Assembly: GCA_963169135.1 (NCBI GenBank)
Contig: CAUJEQ010000272.1
Coordinates: forward strand, 1-8,677
DNA length: 8,677 nt
Source: Chloroflexota bacterium
GTDB taxonomy: Bacteria > Chloroflexota > Dehalococcoidia > Tepidiformales > Tepidiformaceae
Direction of reading: 5' to 3'
Part shown: positions 1-6,075 of the stretch, piece by piece
How the letters are laid out: every line of letters starts with the position of its first letter
Numbering within the stretch: the stretch's first letter is position 1
Notes under the pieces: model-generated
Told to the model about the DNA's origin: nothing
Databases searched by the model: none
The model's input: only the letters and a program-made list of their open reading frames with translations
Program-made: the position numbers and the translations under genes

Positions 1-133
<133 letters not shown>

Positions 134-157
134 ATCCAGCCTGGAACCACCGGCACC

Positions 158-181
158 AAGGGCGTCCGCAAGGGCGCCCTT
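158..181. terminator. Hairpin between convergent genes, possible terminator
   Basis: AAGGGCG at 158-164 pairs perfectly with CGCCCTT at 175-181 around a 10-base loop. The right half is also a 12-base perfect palindrome, AAGGGCGCCCTT (170-181). It lies in the 77-base gap between two genes that converge (stops at 131-133 and 211-213), where a bidirectional terminator would sit. No T-run follows on either strand, so it is not a classic intrinsic terminator. Confidence 0.35.
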
Positions 182-210
182 CGCCGTCCCATCGACAGGT
201 GCCCGGCGCC

Positions 211-687
211 CTACTCCCCGGGCTTCCAGACCATCAGGAACGTAATCGCAATCGTCGAGATGGCCAGCACCGCCCCGGTGATCTTCACGCGGCCCGCCGC
301 GTTCATGTACGACGGGGGGAAGTCGCCATCGTCCTCCACTTTGTCGAGCGTCGCGAGGGTCCTGTCGACGTTAGCCTTCTGCACAAATGCTGCCACCGCG
401 AATGCGGCAACAAACCAGCCGATCGCTACGCCCAGCCACCAGGGGAAGTCGTCCTTGTAGCCGGTGGCATCATCGAAGATGAGCCCCACGCCCAACAGGA
501 GCACGAGCACTGCTCCCGGGATGACCAGCACCTTCTCCATATGGTGGCTGAACTGCAGGGCCATCCTGGTGGGGCCAACGCCGCGGCGTTCCGCCCAGGC
601 GTGCAGCACCGGGATGGCGAACGTTGCCCCAAGGGCAACTATCGCCGCTCCGATGTGCAGGAATAGCTGGATCTTGTAGCTCTCCAC
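211..687 (-). CDS. DUF2269-like four-helix integral membrane protein
   Basis: This is a small integral membrane protein of about 158 residues. Four hydrophobic segments are visible at about residues 6-29, 53-71, 83-102 and 135-154, counted from the GTG at 687. The first reads IQLFLHIGAAIVALGATF, like the start of DUF2269 (predicted membrane protein) family members, whose function is unknown. A charged loop (about 103-134) lies between helices 3 and 4. I chose GTG 685-687 because it places the first helix a few residues from the N-terminus, as is usual in the family, and a GGGGG run lies 7 bases upstream. ATG 715-717 would add ten residues and is possible. The open frame reaches 837, but that extension looks non-coding. 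The gene is divergent from the HD-GYP-like gene. Confidence 0.7.
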   Translation of the reverse strand: MESYKIQLFLHIGAAIVALGATFAIPVLHAWAERRGVGPTRMALQFSHHMEKVLVIPGAVLVLLLGVGLIFDDATGYKDDFPWWLGVAIGWFVAAFAVAAFVQKANVDRTLATLDKVEDDGDFPPSYMNAAGRVKITGAVLAISTIAITFLMVWKPGE

Positions 688-836
688 GAAGAACCCCCGG
701 TTCGATATTCCGCGCATCCTAGGCGAGGATCTACCAACGCGACACTGGTCTGGCGCGAGTTCCGTGCCGAAAACCACGGCGAGGGCGGGAACCTCCCCCT
801 GGTGGGTGCAGTGGTGGCTGTGCCGGATCTCTCGCA

Positions 837-1661
837 ATGTTGACCGCCGGGCCCCTGGTTGCCTTGCTGGCGCTCAGCATCGCCGCCGCCTATGGAGCCT
901 GGCGTTTCTGGCGCGCTCATGCGCTCACCGGAAGCCGCCTCGCACTCCTCGCGTCTGCCTTCTCCCTCCTCGCTCCGCTCTCGGCGCTGAGCCTGGTCCC
1001 GCTCGATCGCAACGGGACCCACCTCGAGGCAAGCCTCCCGGCCGTTGGCGCTGTCGCCGCTGCGGGCTTCGCGCTCTCCCGCACACGCAGGCTCGCGCCC
1101 TTGACGCTCGGCCTCTGGCTCCCGGCGTCGATCGGCCAGTGGCGCCAGGGACAGCCAGGGCCCCTTTCCAGCCTCATCGAAACCGTACTCGGTCCACCCG
1201 CCGCCGCCCACGCCTCCCGCACAGCCGCGCTTGCCGAGTCCCTCGCCGAACCACTCTCCATTTCACGCGCCGATGCCGATGACATTGTCCTCGCGGCGCT
1301 ACTGCACACGCTGGGCACGCCGCTCGCACCGGCGGCTGCCCCCGCCTGTCCTCCCGGCGCCGCTTCCCGTGCAGTCACCGCCAACGTGCTCCGCCGTGTC
1401 CCCCACTGCCAACCGGTCGCTGCCGCCATCGCTGCCGCTGGCGAGCGTTGGGATGGCGCCGGCCCCCTCGGCCTGAGCGGAGAGGCGGTTCCCATCGCCG
1501 CCCGCATCATCGCCGTTGCCGATGCGTTCGACCGCGCCTCGGAAGACGGCCTCGCGGCCGCGCGCCGCGAGATCCGCGCCGCCTCCGGCACGCTGTTCGA
1601 CCCTGTGGTGGTCTCGGAACTGCTCCATCTCTACCGTGACCGCCCGGACTCCCGGCCCTGA
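837..1661 (+). CDS. Membrane-anchored degenerate HD-GYP-like domain protein
   Basis: The protein has 274 residues. Two or three hydrophobic segments (about 2-22, 34-54 and perhaps 66-80) are followed by an HD-GYP-like domain at about 120-265. HD-GYP domains normally hydrolyse cyclic di-GMP with a two- or three-metal site. The fold signature is recognisable: H125 in HASRTA, LLHTLG (155-160), ERWDGAGPLGL (203-213), then AVPIAARIIAVADAFDR, which closely matches the family's IPLxARIlxVADxyD block. Key residues are lost: the HD pair is H157-T158, the His-His before ERWDG is Ala-Gly, and GYP reads GPL. It is therefore probably a binding or scaffold module, not an enzyme. The GGDEF-EAL gene follows 132 bases downstream on the same strand. 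ATG 837 opens directly into the first helix; no strong ribosome site is seen. Confidence 0.75.
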   Translation: MLTAGPLVALLALSIAAAYGAWRFWRAHALTGSRLALLASAFSLLAPLSALSLVPLDRNGTHLEASLPAVGAVAAAGFALSRTRRLAPLTLGLWLPASIGQWRQGQPGPLSSLIETVLGPPAAAHASRTAALAESLAEPLSISRADADDIVLAALLHTLGTPLAPAAAPACPPGAASRAVTANVLRRVPHCQPVAAAIAAAGERWDGAGPLGLSGEAVPIAARIIAVADAFDRASEDGLAAARREIRAASGTLFDPVVVSELLHLYRDRPDSRP

Positions 1662-1779
1662 CAACCTCGTTGCGTCCGTTGTGCCGGCCATTCCTAACCC
1701 TGTTTCTTTGGTGGACATTCGACGATTAAAGGGGTAACAGCTTCGGGCAAATCCCTATTCGATGGGCACCGGCAAATTC

Positions 1780-1786
1780 AGGAAGG
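1780..1786 (+). promoter_or_regulatory. Shine-Dalgarno site of the GGDEF-EAL gene
   Basis: AGGAAGG lies 7 bases before ATG 1794 and supports that start. It is the only clear signal in the 132-base gap after the HD-GYP-like gene. The middle of that gap (about 1690-1740) is noticeably more AT-rich than its surroundings, so a promoter may be there, but I could not place convincing -35 and -10 boxes. Confidence 0.6.
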
Positions 1787-1793
1787 CAGGCGG

Positions 1794-3476
1794 ATGACCT
1801 CTCGAACTCAATTCCTCCCGCGTCTTCCCGTTGCCGTGTTCTTCGGCACGGTCGTGCTGGCCGGTTGCCTCCTGGCGTTGCTCGTCCATGACTTCCTCGC
1901 AGGCGGCTCGCGATCCGACGTGCTGGCGGCCGCCGTTCCGGCAATCGCGACCGCCGCCGTGGCCACTTACCTCCTCCATTGCAACGTCGCCCGCCCCTTG
2001 CGGGCCGCCGCCAGGGTCATCGAAGCCGCCTCCGACGGCGAGCTCGATGGCCGCCTCCCGCCCGCCCGTTTCAGTGAGGTGCAGGCCGTTGCCCATGCCT
2101 TCAACCGCATGGCCGACTCCGTCCAGGAATCGACGGATTCCCTCGTCTACCGCGCCTTCCACGACCCGCTCACCGGGCTCCCCAACCGGGCGCTGTTCCT
2201 TTCCGGCTTCAGCCGCGCCCTCGCCGGCGCCCAGCGCGCCAACCGCGTCGCCGTCATGTTTCTCGATGTCGACCGCTTCAAATACTTGAATGACTCGCTT
2301 GGACATGGCGTTGGCGATCAGCTCCTCTCGGTCTTCAGCCAGCGTGTCGTGGGCGCCGCCGATGGCCACATGGTGGCCCGCCTCGGCGGCGATGAGTTCA
2401 CCGTCCTGGTCCAGTCGGCCAACGCCCAGGCCGCTGCCCTTCGCATCGCCGAGCGCATCATGTACGCCCTCCGCCGCCCGTTCTCCCTCTCCGGCCAGGA
2501 GATGTTCGTCACTTCCAGCATCGGCATCGCTGTGAGCACGGATGCCGACCGCACGACGACCGAGCTCCTGCGCAGGGCCGATATCGCCCTCTATCGCGCC
2601 AAGGCCGAGGGCCGCTCCCGGTTCGTCCTCTTCACCCCCGAACTCGACGCCAACCCGGCCGAACAGTTCGACCTTGATAACGCCCTCCGCCGCTCGGTCG
2701 AACGCCACGAACTCCTCCTCCACTACCAGCCCCTCATCGACCTCCGGACCGGCGACATCTCTGGCATGGAAGCCCTGCTCCGCTGGGACCACCCCCACCG
2801 CGGCATCCTTTCGCCCGCCACCTTCATCTCCATCGCCGAAGAGACCGGCGAGATCATCCGCATCGGCCAGTGGGTCCTCGAAGAAGCTTGCCACCGCACC
2901 GTCGAGTTCCAGCGTCTTCGCCCCGGCTACCCGCTCACCGTCTGCGTCAACATCTCTGCCGCCGAGTTCCACCAGCGGGATCTCCCTCGCCGCATCGCCG
3001 GCGTCCTCCGTGACACCGGTCTCCCCCCACGCCAGCTCAAGCTCGAACTCACCGAGAGCGTCCTCATCCAGGACATCCCCTCCACTCTCGATACGCTGGG
3101 AGAACTCCGCGACCTCGGAGTCGGCCTCGCCATCGATGACTTCGGCACCGGCTATTCCTCACTCAGCTACCTCCAGCGCCTCCCCGTCGACACCCTCAAG
3201 GTCGACCAGTCGTTCATCGCTCGCCTCGGTGTCGATGCGACTTCCGGTCCGGTCCTCCGCGCCATCGTCGAAATGGGTAACGCCCTCAACATGAACGTCG
3301 TCGCCGAGGGCATCGAGAACCGCTGGCAGTGGGACTTCCTCACCGATATCGGGTGCCGCCAGGGCCAGGGACACTTCTTCGCCGCCGCGGTCGATGCGTC
3401 AGAGTTCGGCCGCCTGGTTGCCGCCCACAACCCGATCAAGGTGCCCATGCGCCGGCGTCTCCCCCGCGCTGGCTAA
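1794..3476 (+). CDS. HAMP-GGDEF-EAL membrane protein (c-di-GMP cyclase/phosphodiesterase)
   Basis: This 560-residue inner-membrane protein is predicted to make and/or break cyclic di-GMP. In order: helix 1 (about 11-33), a very short periplasmic loop, helix 2 (about 43-62), HAMP (about 64-116), GGDEF domain (about 120-285) and EAL domain (about 300-545). The cyclase A-site GGDEF is intact (198-202), with DPLTGLPNR at 124-132. The RxxD inhibitory I-site is absent: the matching positions read ADGH. The EAL domain keeps the known catalytic set: E326 of MEALL, N386 of NIS, E418 of ELTE, D448-D449 of DDFGTG, K469 of KVD, E505 of AEGIE and Q525. Phosphodiesterase activity is therefore likely; cyclase activity is possible. 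With almost no periplasmic loop, the input signal is probably membrane-borne or comes from a partner, perhaps the HD-GYP-like neighbour. The start is supported by AGGAAGG 7 bases upstream. Confidence 0.93.
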   Translation: MTSRTQFLPRLPVAVFFGTVVLAGCLLALLVHDFLAGGSRSDVLAAAVPAIATAAVATYLLHCNVARPLRAAARVIEAASDGELDGRLPPARFSEVQAVAHAFNRMADSVQESTDSLVYRAFHDPLTGLPNRALFLSGFSRALAGAQRANRVAVMFLDVDRFKYLNDSLGHGVGDQLLSVFSQRVVGAADGHMVARLGGDEFTVLVQSANAQAAALRIAERIMYALRRPFSLSGQEMFVTSSIGIAVSTDADRTTTELLRRADIALYRAKAEGRSRFVLFTPELDANPAEQFDLDNALRRSVERHELLLHYQPLIDLRTGDISGMEALLRWDHPHRGILSPATFISIAEETGEIIRIGQWVLEEACHRTVEFQRLRPGYPLTVCVNISAAEFHQRDLPRRIAGVLRDTGLPPRQLKLELTESVLIQDIPSTLDTLGELRDLGVGLAIDDFGTGYSSLSYLQRLPVDTLKVDQSFIARLGVDATSGPVLRAIVEMGNALNMNVVAEGIENRWQWDFLTDIGCRQGQGHFFAAAVDASEFGRLVAAHNPIKVPMRRRLPRAG

Positions 3477-3478
3477 GT

Positions 3479-4210
3479 TCAGTTGTCCGTGGCGGACGGC
3501 AGCCCTTCCGGCAGTGTCACCACCGCCCCCGGCCCCATCCCATGGCGTTCGAACCACCCGGCGTTCAGTTCCAGCACATACAGGTATGGTCCGTCCGGTG
3601 TCAGTAGCGATTCGTCCAGCGGCTCTCCCTGCTTCACCTCGATGACCCTCCGGTCCGCGCCGATGTAGGCAATATCGAGCGGCACATACGTGTTCCGCAT
3701 CCAGAATCCGGTCTGGACCTCCCGCCCGAACAGGAACAACATCCCCGCGTCTTCGGCCAGCTCCTGCCGGAACATCAGCCCCCGCTGGCGATCGTCCAGG
3801 GTCGCCGCCACCTCCACCCGCACACCGGCCCTCGCCTCTCCCTGCGATACCACGATGGTGAACGTCCCGTCGCCGTGTTTTTGCGGCTGCACCGGAGTTG
3901 GGGAGGGGGTTGGGGTCGCGGCGGGGACCGCCGTCGGTTCAGCGGTCACTGTCACGGTCACCGCCGGCGTTTCCGGTGTGGCGGGTGTTGTCCCCTCTCT
4001 TCCCGCAGTTGGCGTGGCACTCGCACGCGGCGCCGGGTTCGGCGCGTCAGGGCTCGCGGTCATCGCCGGCGTCCCCGTCACGCTCCCGGCGGTGACGCCG
4101 CCCCCCTCATTTCCGCCCCAACAGCCGGCCGCAAGTACCCCGGCCAGGACGCCCAGTGCGGCGACCGCCCCTGCGGCGCGCTTCGCCCTTCGCACTTCGA
4201 ACTTCACCAC
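3479..4210 (-). CDS. DUF192 lipoprotein
   Basis: The protein has 243 residues. A basic N-terminus and hydrophobic stretch end in the lipobox LAAGC (Cys30), so it should be exported and lipid-anchored. Residues about 31-110 are a low-complexity Ala/Pro/Thr linker ending in TPTPSPTP. Residues about 116-236 form a DUF192 domain: RGLMFRQEL (143-151), GMLFLF (156-161), FWMRNTYVPLDIAYI (169-183) and LELNAGWFERHGMGPG (213-228) are its hallmark blocks. DUF192 is a small beta-rich domain of unknown biochemical role, often exported. The gene is last in a leftward cluster, 33 bases after the EamA gene. The start is uncertain: GTG 4210, 4207 or 4195 all lie within a heptamer repeat, and GAGGG (4212-4216) is very close to the first. 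The stop lies 2 bases from that of the converging GGDEF-EAL gene. Confidence 0.88.
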   Translation of the reverse strand: MVKFEVRRAKRAAGAVAALGVLAGVLAAGCWGGNEGGGVTAGSVTGTPAMTASPDAPNPAPRASATPTAGREGTTPATPETPAVTVTVTAEPTAVPAATPTPSPTPVQPQKHGDGTFTIVVSQGEARAGVRVEVAATLDDRQRGLMFRQELAEDAGMLFLFGREVQTGFWMRNTYVPLDIAYIGADRRVIEVKQGEPLDESLLTPDGPYLYVLELNAGWFERHGMGPGAVVTLPEGLPSATDN

Positions 4211-4245
4211 GCCCTCACTCGCAACTCGTTTCTCGCAACGTCGTC
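4181..4245. repeat. Heptamer tandem repeat across the EamA/DUF192 junction
   Basis: On the + strand, 4181-4208 reads as four consecutive 7-base units: CTTCGCC, CTTCGCA, CTTCGAA, CTTCACC. After a 9-base break, 4218-4238 holds three more: CTCGCAA, CTCGTTT, CTCGCAA. All seven start CT and carry CG or CA near the centre. The run covers the first codons of the DUF192 gene, the whole 33-base gap and the stop codon of the EamA gene. Such short phased repeats are not explained by either protein. Confidence 0.7.
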
Positions 4246-5188
4246 ATGCCACCACCAGCAAGATCCCCGCAACGCAGCACACCGTCCCCACTCCGATCCT
4301 CCGCGTGAACTTCTCCCCCAGGAAGATCATCGAAAGCGGCAATGCCAGCAGCGGCGATGTCGCTGAAAGCACCGCCGTCCGTGCCGCGCCCGCCGTCACC
4401 ACTGCATACACGTACATGAGGCTCCCAAACGCCGTCCCGACAATACCTGCTGCCACGATGCCAAGGATGTGGTTTCGATTCCGGAAGGGCGCCTTCAGCT
4501 CCCGCGGCTGCATCGTCGCAGCGAACGCCAGCAGCGCCGCCGCTCCCGCGGGCGTCCGGACCGACCCCGCGGCAATCGCCCCCAGGTCGCCCTTCGCCGA
4601 GGCAAGCCACAGGGTTGCCACCGCCCAGAACACGCCAACCAGCACCAGCAACGAGTATCCGCCCCACCCGGGCGCCGCGAATGCCGGTCCGGCTGGTGTT
4701 TCCACGAGCGTCGCCACTGCCGAGTCTGCCGGGACAACCTGGCGCACAAGCCGGTTTGCGTCCTTCCCGGGGATCACGATCACGTAGATTCCCGCCCCGA
4801 TGAGCGCCGCCCCCGCCGGCAACCCCCATGTCAGTGGCTCATCCAGCAGCACCACACCGCCCGCGACCGTCAGGGCGATGAACAATGCCATCGTCACCGG
4901 GAACGTTCGCTGCATCCCCAGCCGTTTCAACGCCAGGATGTAGATCGTGTCGCCGATCCCGTAGCCGACGAACCCGCTTCCCACCACCTGCAGCAGCGTC
5001 CACGTCGAAGCGTCTCCGATGTCCCCCGCCTGCCCGCTCGCCCACAGGATGAATGGCAACAGCAACGTCGCCGAACCCAGCCGCAGCGCGCTCAACACCA
5101 CCGGCGAGGTTCGTGCCGCGAGCGAAGTGAGGGCCACGCTCGTCGCCGACCACGTCATCGCCGCAATCAGCGCCGCGAGTTCTCCCAC
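4244..5188 (-). CDS. EamA/DMT-superfamily transporter, ten helices
   Basis: The protein has 314 residues, typical of drug/metabolite transporter (EamA) exporters, which move small metabolites across the inner membrane; the substrate cannot be read from sequence. Two five-helix repeats are visible: residues 1-139 and about 177-314, joined by a polar linker (about 141-176). The first repeat ends with LLDEPLTWGLPAG and the second with FLGEKFTRRIGVG, the paired DEP/GEK-type signatures before the last helix of each EamA unit. GTG 5186-5188 opens at MGELAALIAAMTWS, right at the first helix; no good Shine-Dalgarno is seen. It lies 44 bases after the small lipoprotein gene and 33 bases before the DUF192 gene, all leftward, so one transcript is likely. 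The stop TGA is at 4244-4246, inside the heptamer repeat. Confidence 0.9.
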   Translation of the reverse strand: MGELAALIAAMTWSATSVALTSLAARTSPVVLSALRLGSATLLLPFILWASGQAGDIGDASTWTLLQVVGSGFVGYGIGDTIYILALKRLGMQRTFPVTMALFIALTVAGGVVLLDEPLTWGLPAGAALIGAGIYVIVIPGKDANRLVRQVVPADSAVATLVETPAGPAFAAPGWGGYSLLVLVGVFWAVATLWLASAKGDLGAIAAGSVRTPAGAAALLAFAATMQPRELKAPFRNRNHILGIVAAGIVGTAFGSLMYVYAVVTAGAARTAVLSATSPLLALPLSMIFLGEKFTRRIGVGTVCCVAGILLVVA

Positions 5189-5232
5189 GTGCGAGGATGC
5201 TACGCCTCAGCCGCCAACGCTCCATCGGCCCG

Positions 5233-5652
5233 TCACCGGGGTTCGGCGATCACCCGTCCGTTCCCACCCCGGAACCGCCGCTCCGCCCCATCGGGCAGCC
5301 GCACCACCGCTCGCCATCCCTCCACCAGCGCCTGCGAGCACACCTGCCCCGTTTCGGCCAGCCCCAGGCAGCCGTCGGGCCAGGTCACCGCTTCGAGCAG
5401 GACGAGTTCGAGGTCATCCGGCGCCAGCCCCATGCTCGCGGCAACGGCCCCCGTGATTGCCTTGCCGTCCAATGGCGTGGCCCCGCCGGAGAGCGCCGCG
5501 TGCGGGGGCGTCGCGGTCGCTGTCTCCCCGGGCGGGGCCACAGGTTCGCTGGTTGCTGTCCCGGCGCCGTCTAACCCATTGCACGCCACCGAAGCGGGGA
5601 GGATCGCGGCGCACATCCACACGGCCCATCCACCACGTCGCCAGGACTTCAT
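5233..5652 (-). CDS. Small secreted protein, likely lipoprotein, with two-cysteine WPDGCLGL domain
   Basis: This 139-residue exported protein has no function I can name. MKSWRRGGWAVWMCAAILPA is a clear signal sequence, ending ASVAC with Cys24 as a probable, slightly non-standard lipidation site. A Thr/Pro/Ala-rich linker (about 30-55) leads to a compact domain at about 60-135. That domain contains the run WPDGCLGL, then a second Cys in QVCSQAL, then GWRAVVRLPDG. From memory, this W-x-D-x-C-L-G-L ... C-x-x-x-L-x-x-G-x-x-V arrangement recurs in secreted proteins of Chloroflexota and Cyanobacteria; the two cysteines could form a disulfide. ATG 5650-5652 is fixed by a strong GGAGGGAGG 8 bases upstream; the open frame extends further to 5754 but lacks such a site. 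It is the first gene of the leftward cluster with EamA and DUF192. Confidence 0.75.
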   Translation of the reverse strand: MKSWRRGGWAVWMCAAILPASVACNGLDGAGTATSEPVAPPGETATATPPHAALSGGATPLDGKAITGAVAASMGLAPDDLELVLLEAVTWPDGCLGLAETGQVCSQALVEGWRAVVRLPDGAERRFRGGNGRVIAEPR

Positions 5653-5660
5653 CAGCGCAT

Positions 5661-5669
5661 CCTCCCTCC
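5661..5669 (-). promoter_or_regulatory. Shine-Dalgarno site of the small lipoprotein gene
   Basis: On the minus strand GGAGGGAGG lies 8 bases before ATG 5652. It decides this start over the in-frame upstream ATG at 5754, and so gives the protein a normal signal peptide. Confidence 0.7.
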
Positions 5670-5769
5670 AAGACGTTCCACCCGGCACGTTGGTTCCGTC
5701 CCGGTAAGTCCTTCGTAAAGCGCGAGGCCGCTGATGCCGCGTTCGCCCGGGCACCCAGAGACCTGGTAA

Positions 5770-6075
5770 CTACTCCGCCCACACGTGCACGTGGAAGTGA
5801 CGCTCCTCCTGGTACTCCCCGAGGTTCGTCACCACGTGCGCCCCGCCATAGTCGGCCACGAACAGCGCCGCCACCGCCCGCACCACCTCGAACACGCTCG
5901 CCAGAGTCCCGGCGTCGACGCCCAGCAGCGAATCGACGTGCGCCTTCGTCGTCACCACCGCGTGGTGCGCGTAGTGCGGCCGCGTGTGCCAGTAGGCGAT
6001 CACCGACTCGTCTTCGAAGATGCGCTCCACCTCGGTCCGCCCTGAGAGCAGCTCCTCGCAGTACCAGTCACTCAC
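5770..6075 (-). CDS. HIT-family (histidine triad) protein
   Basis: The protein has 101 residues, a usual length for the compact HIT/HINT nucleotide hydrolase and transferase family, which acts on phosphorus bonds of nucleotides in the cytoplasm. The histidine triad H93-F-H95-V-H97-V is intact near the C-terminus, with H95 expected as the nucleophile. The N-terminal half has the family pattern ERIFEDESVIAYWHTRP followed by a His and Lys-rich strand, HHAVVTTKAHVDSLL. N84 in VVTNLG matches the conserved Asn. Only one of the zinc-binding N-terminal cysteines of HINT-like relatives remains (Cys6). GTG 6073-6075 overlaps the stop of the M16 peptidase gene by four bases (GTGA), which suggests coupled translation. 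The natural substrate is unknown. Confidence 0.9.
   Translation of the reverse strand: MSDWYCEELLSGRTEVERIFEDESVIAYWHTRPHYAHHAVVTTKAHVDSLLGVDAGTLASVFEVVRAVAALFVADYGGAHVVTNLGEYQEERHFHVHVWAE

Noticed and set aside
1662..1793. Possible c-di-GMP riboswitch before the GGDEF-EAL gene
   Set aside because: The stretch has a GGGCAAATCCC element but lacks the conserved GGGACGCAAAGCC-type core and tetraloop receptor of the GEMM riboswitch, and no convincing paired helices were found.
1755..2972. 405-codon open frame on the minus strand opposite the GGDEF-EAL gene
   Set aside because: The + strand protein has complete, well-matched domains. The opposite frame is a low-complexity Gly/Ala/Asp/Glu-rich shadow typical of high-GC codon usage, with no recognisable motif.
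3690..4787. 365-codon + strand frame opposite DUF192 and EamA
   Set aside because: It crosses two real minus-strand genes and their spacer, is Ala/Pro/Thr/Ser-rich and shows no domain.
5653..5769. Terminator or promoter between the HIT and small lipoprotein genes
   Set aside because: Only a weak bulged hairpin near 5719-5741 without a T-run, and no clear -35/-10 pair; not strong enough to list.
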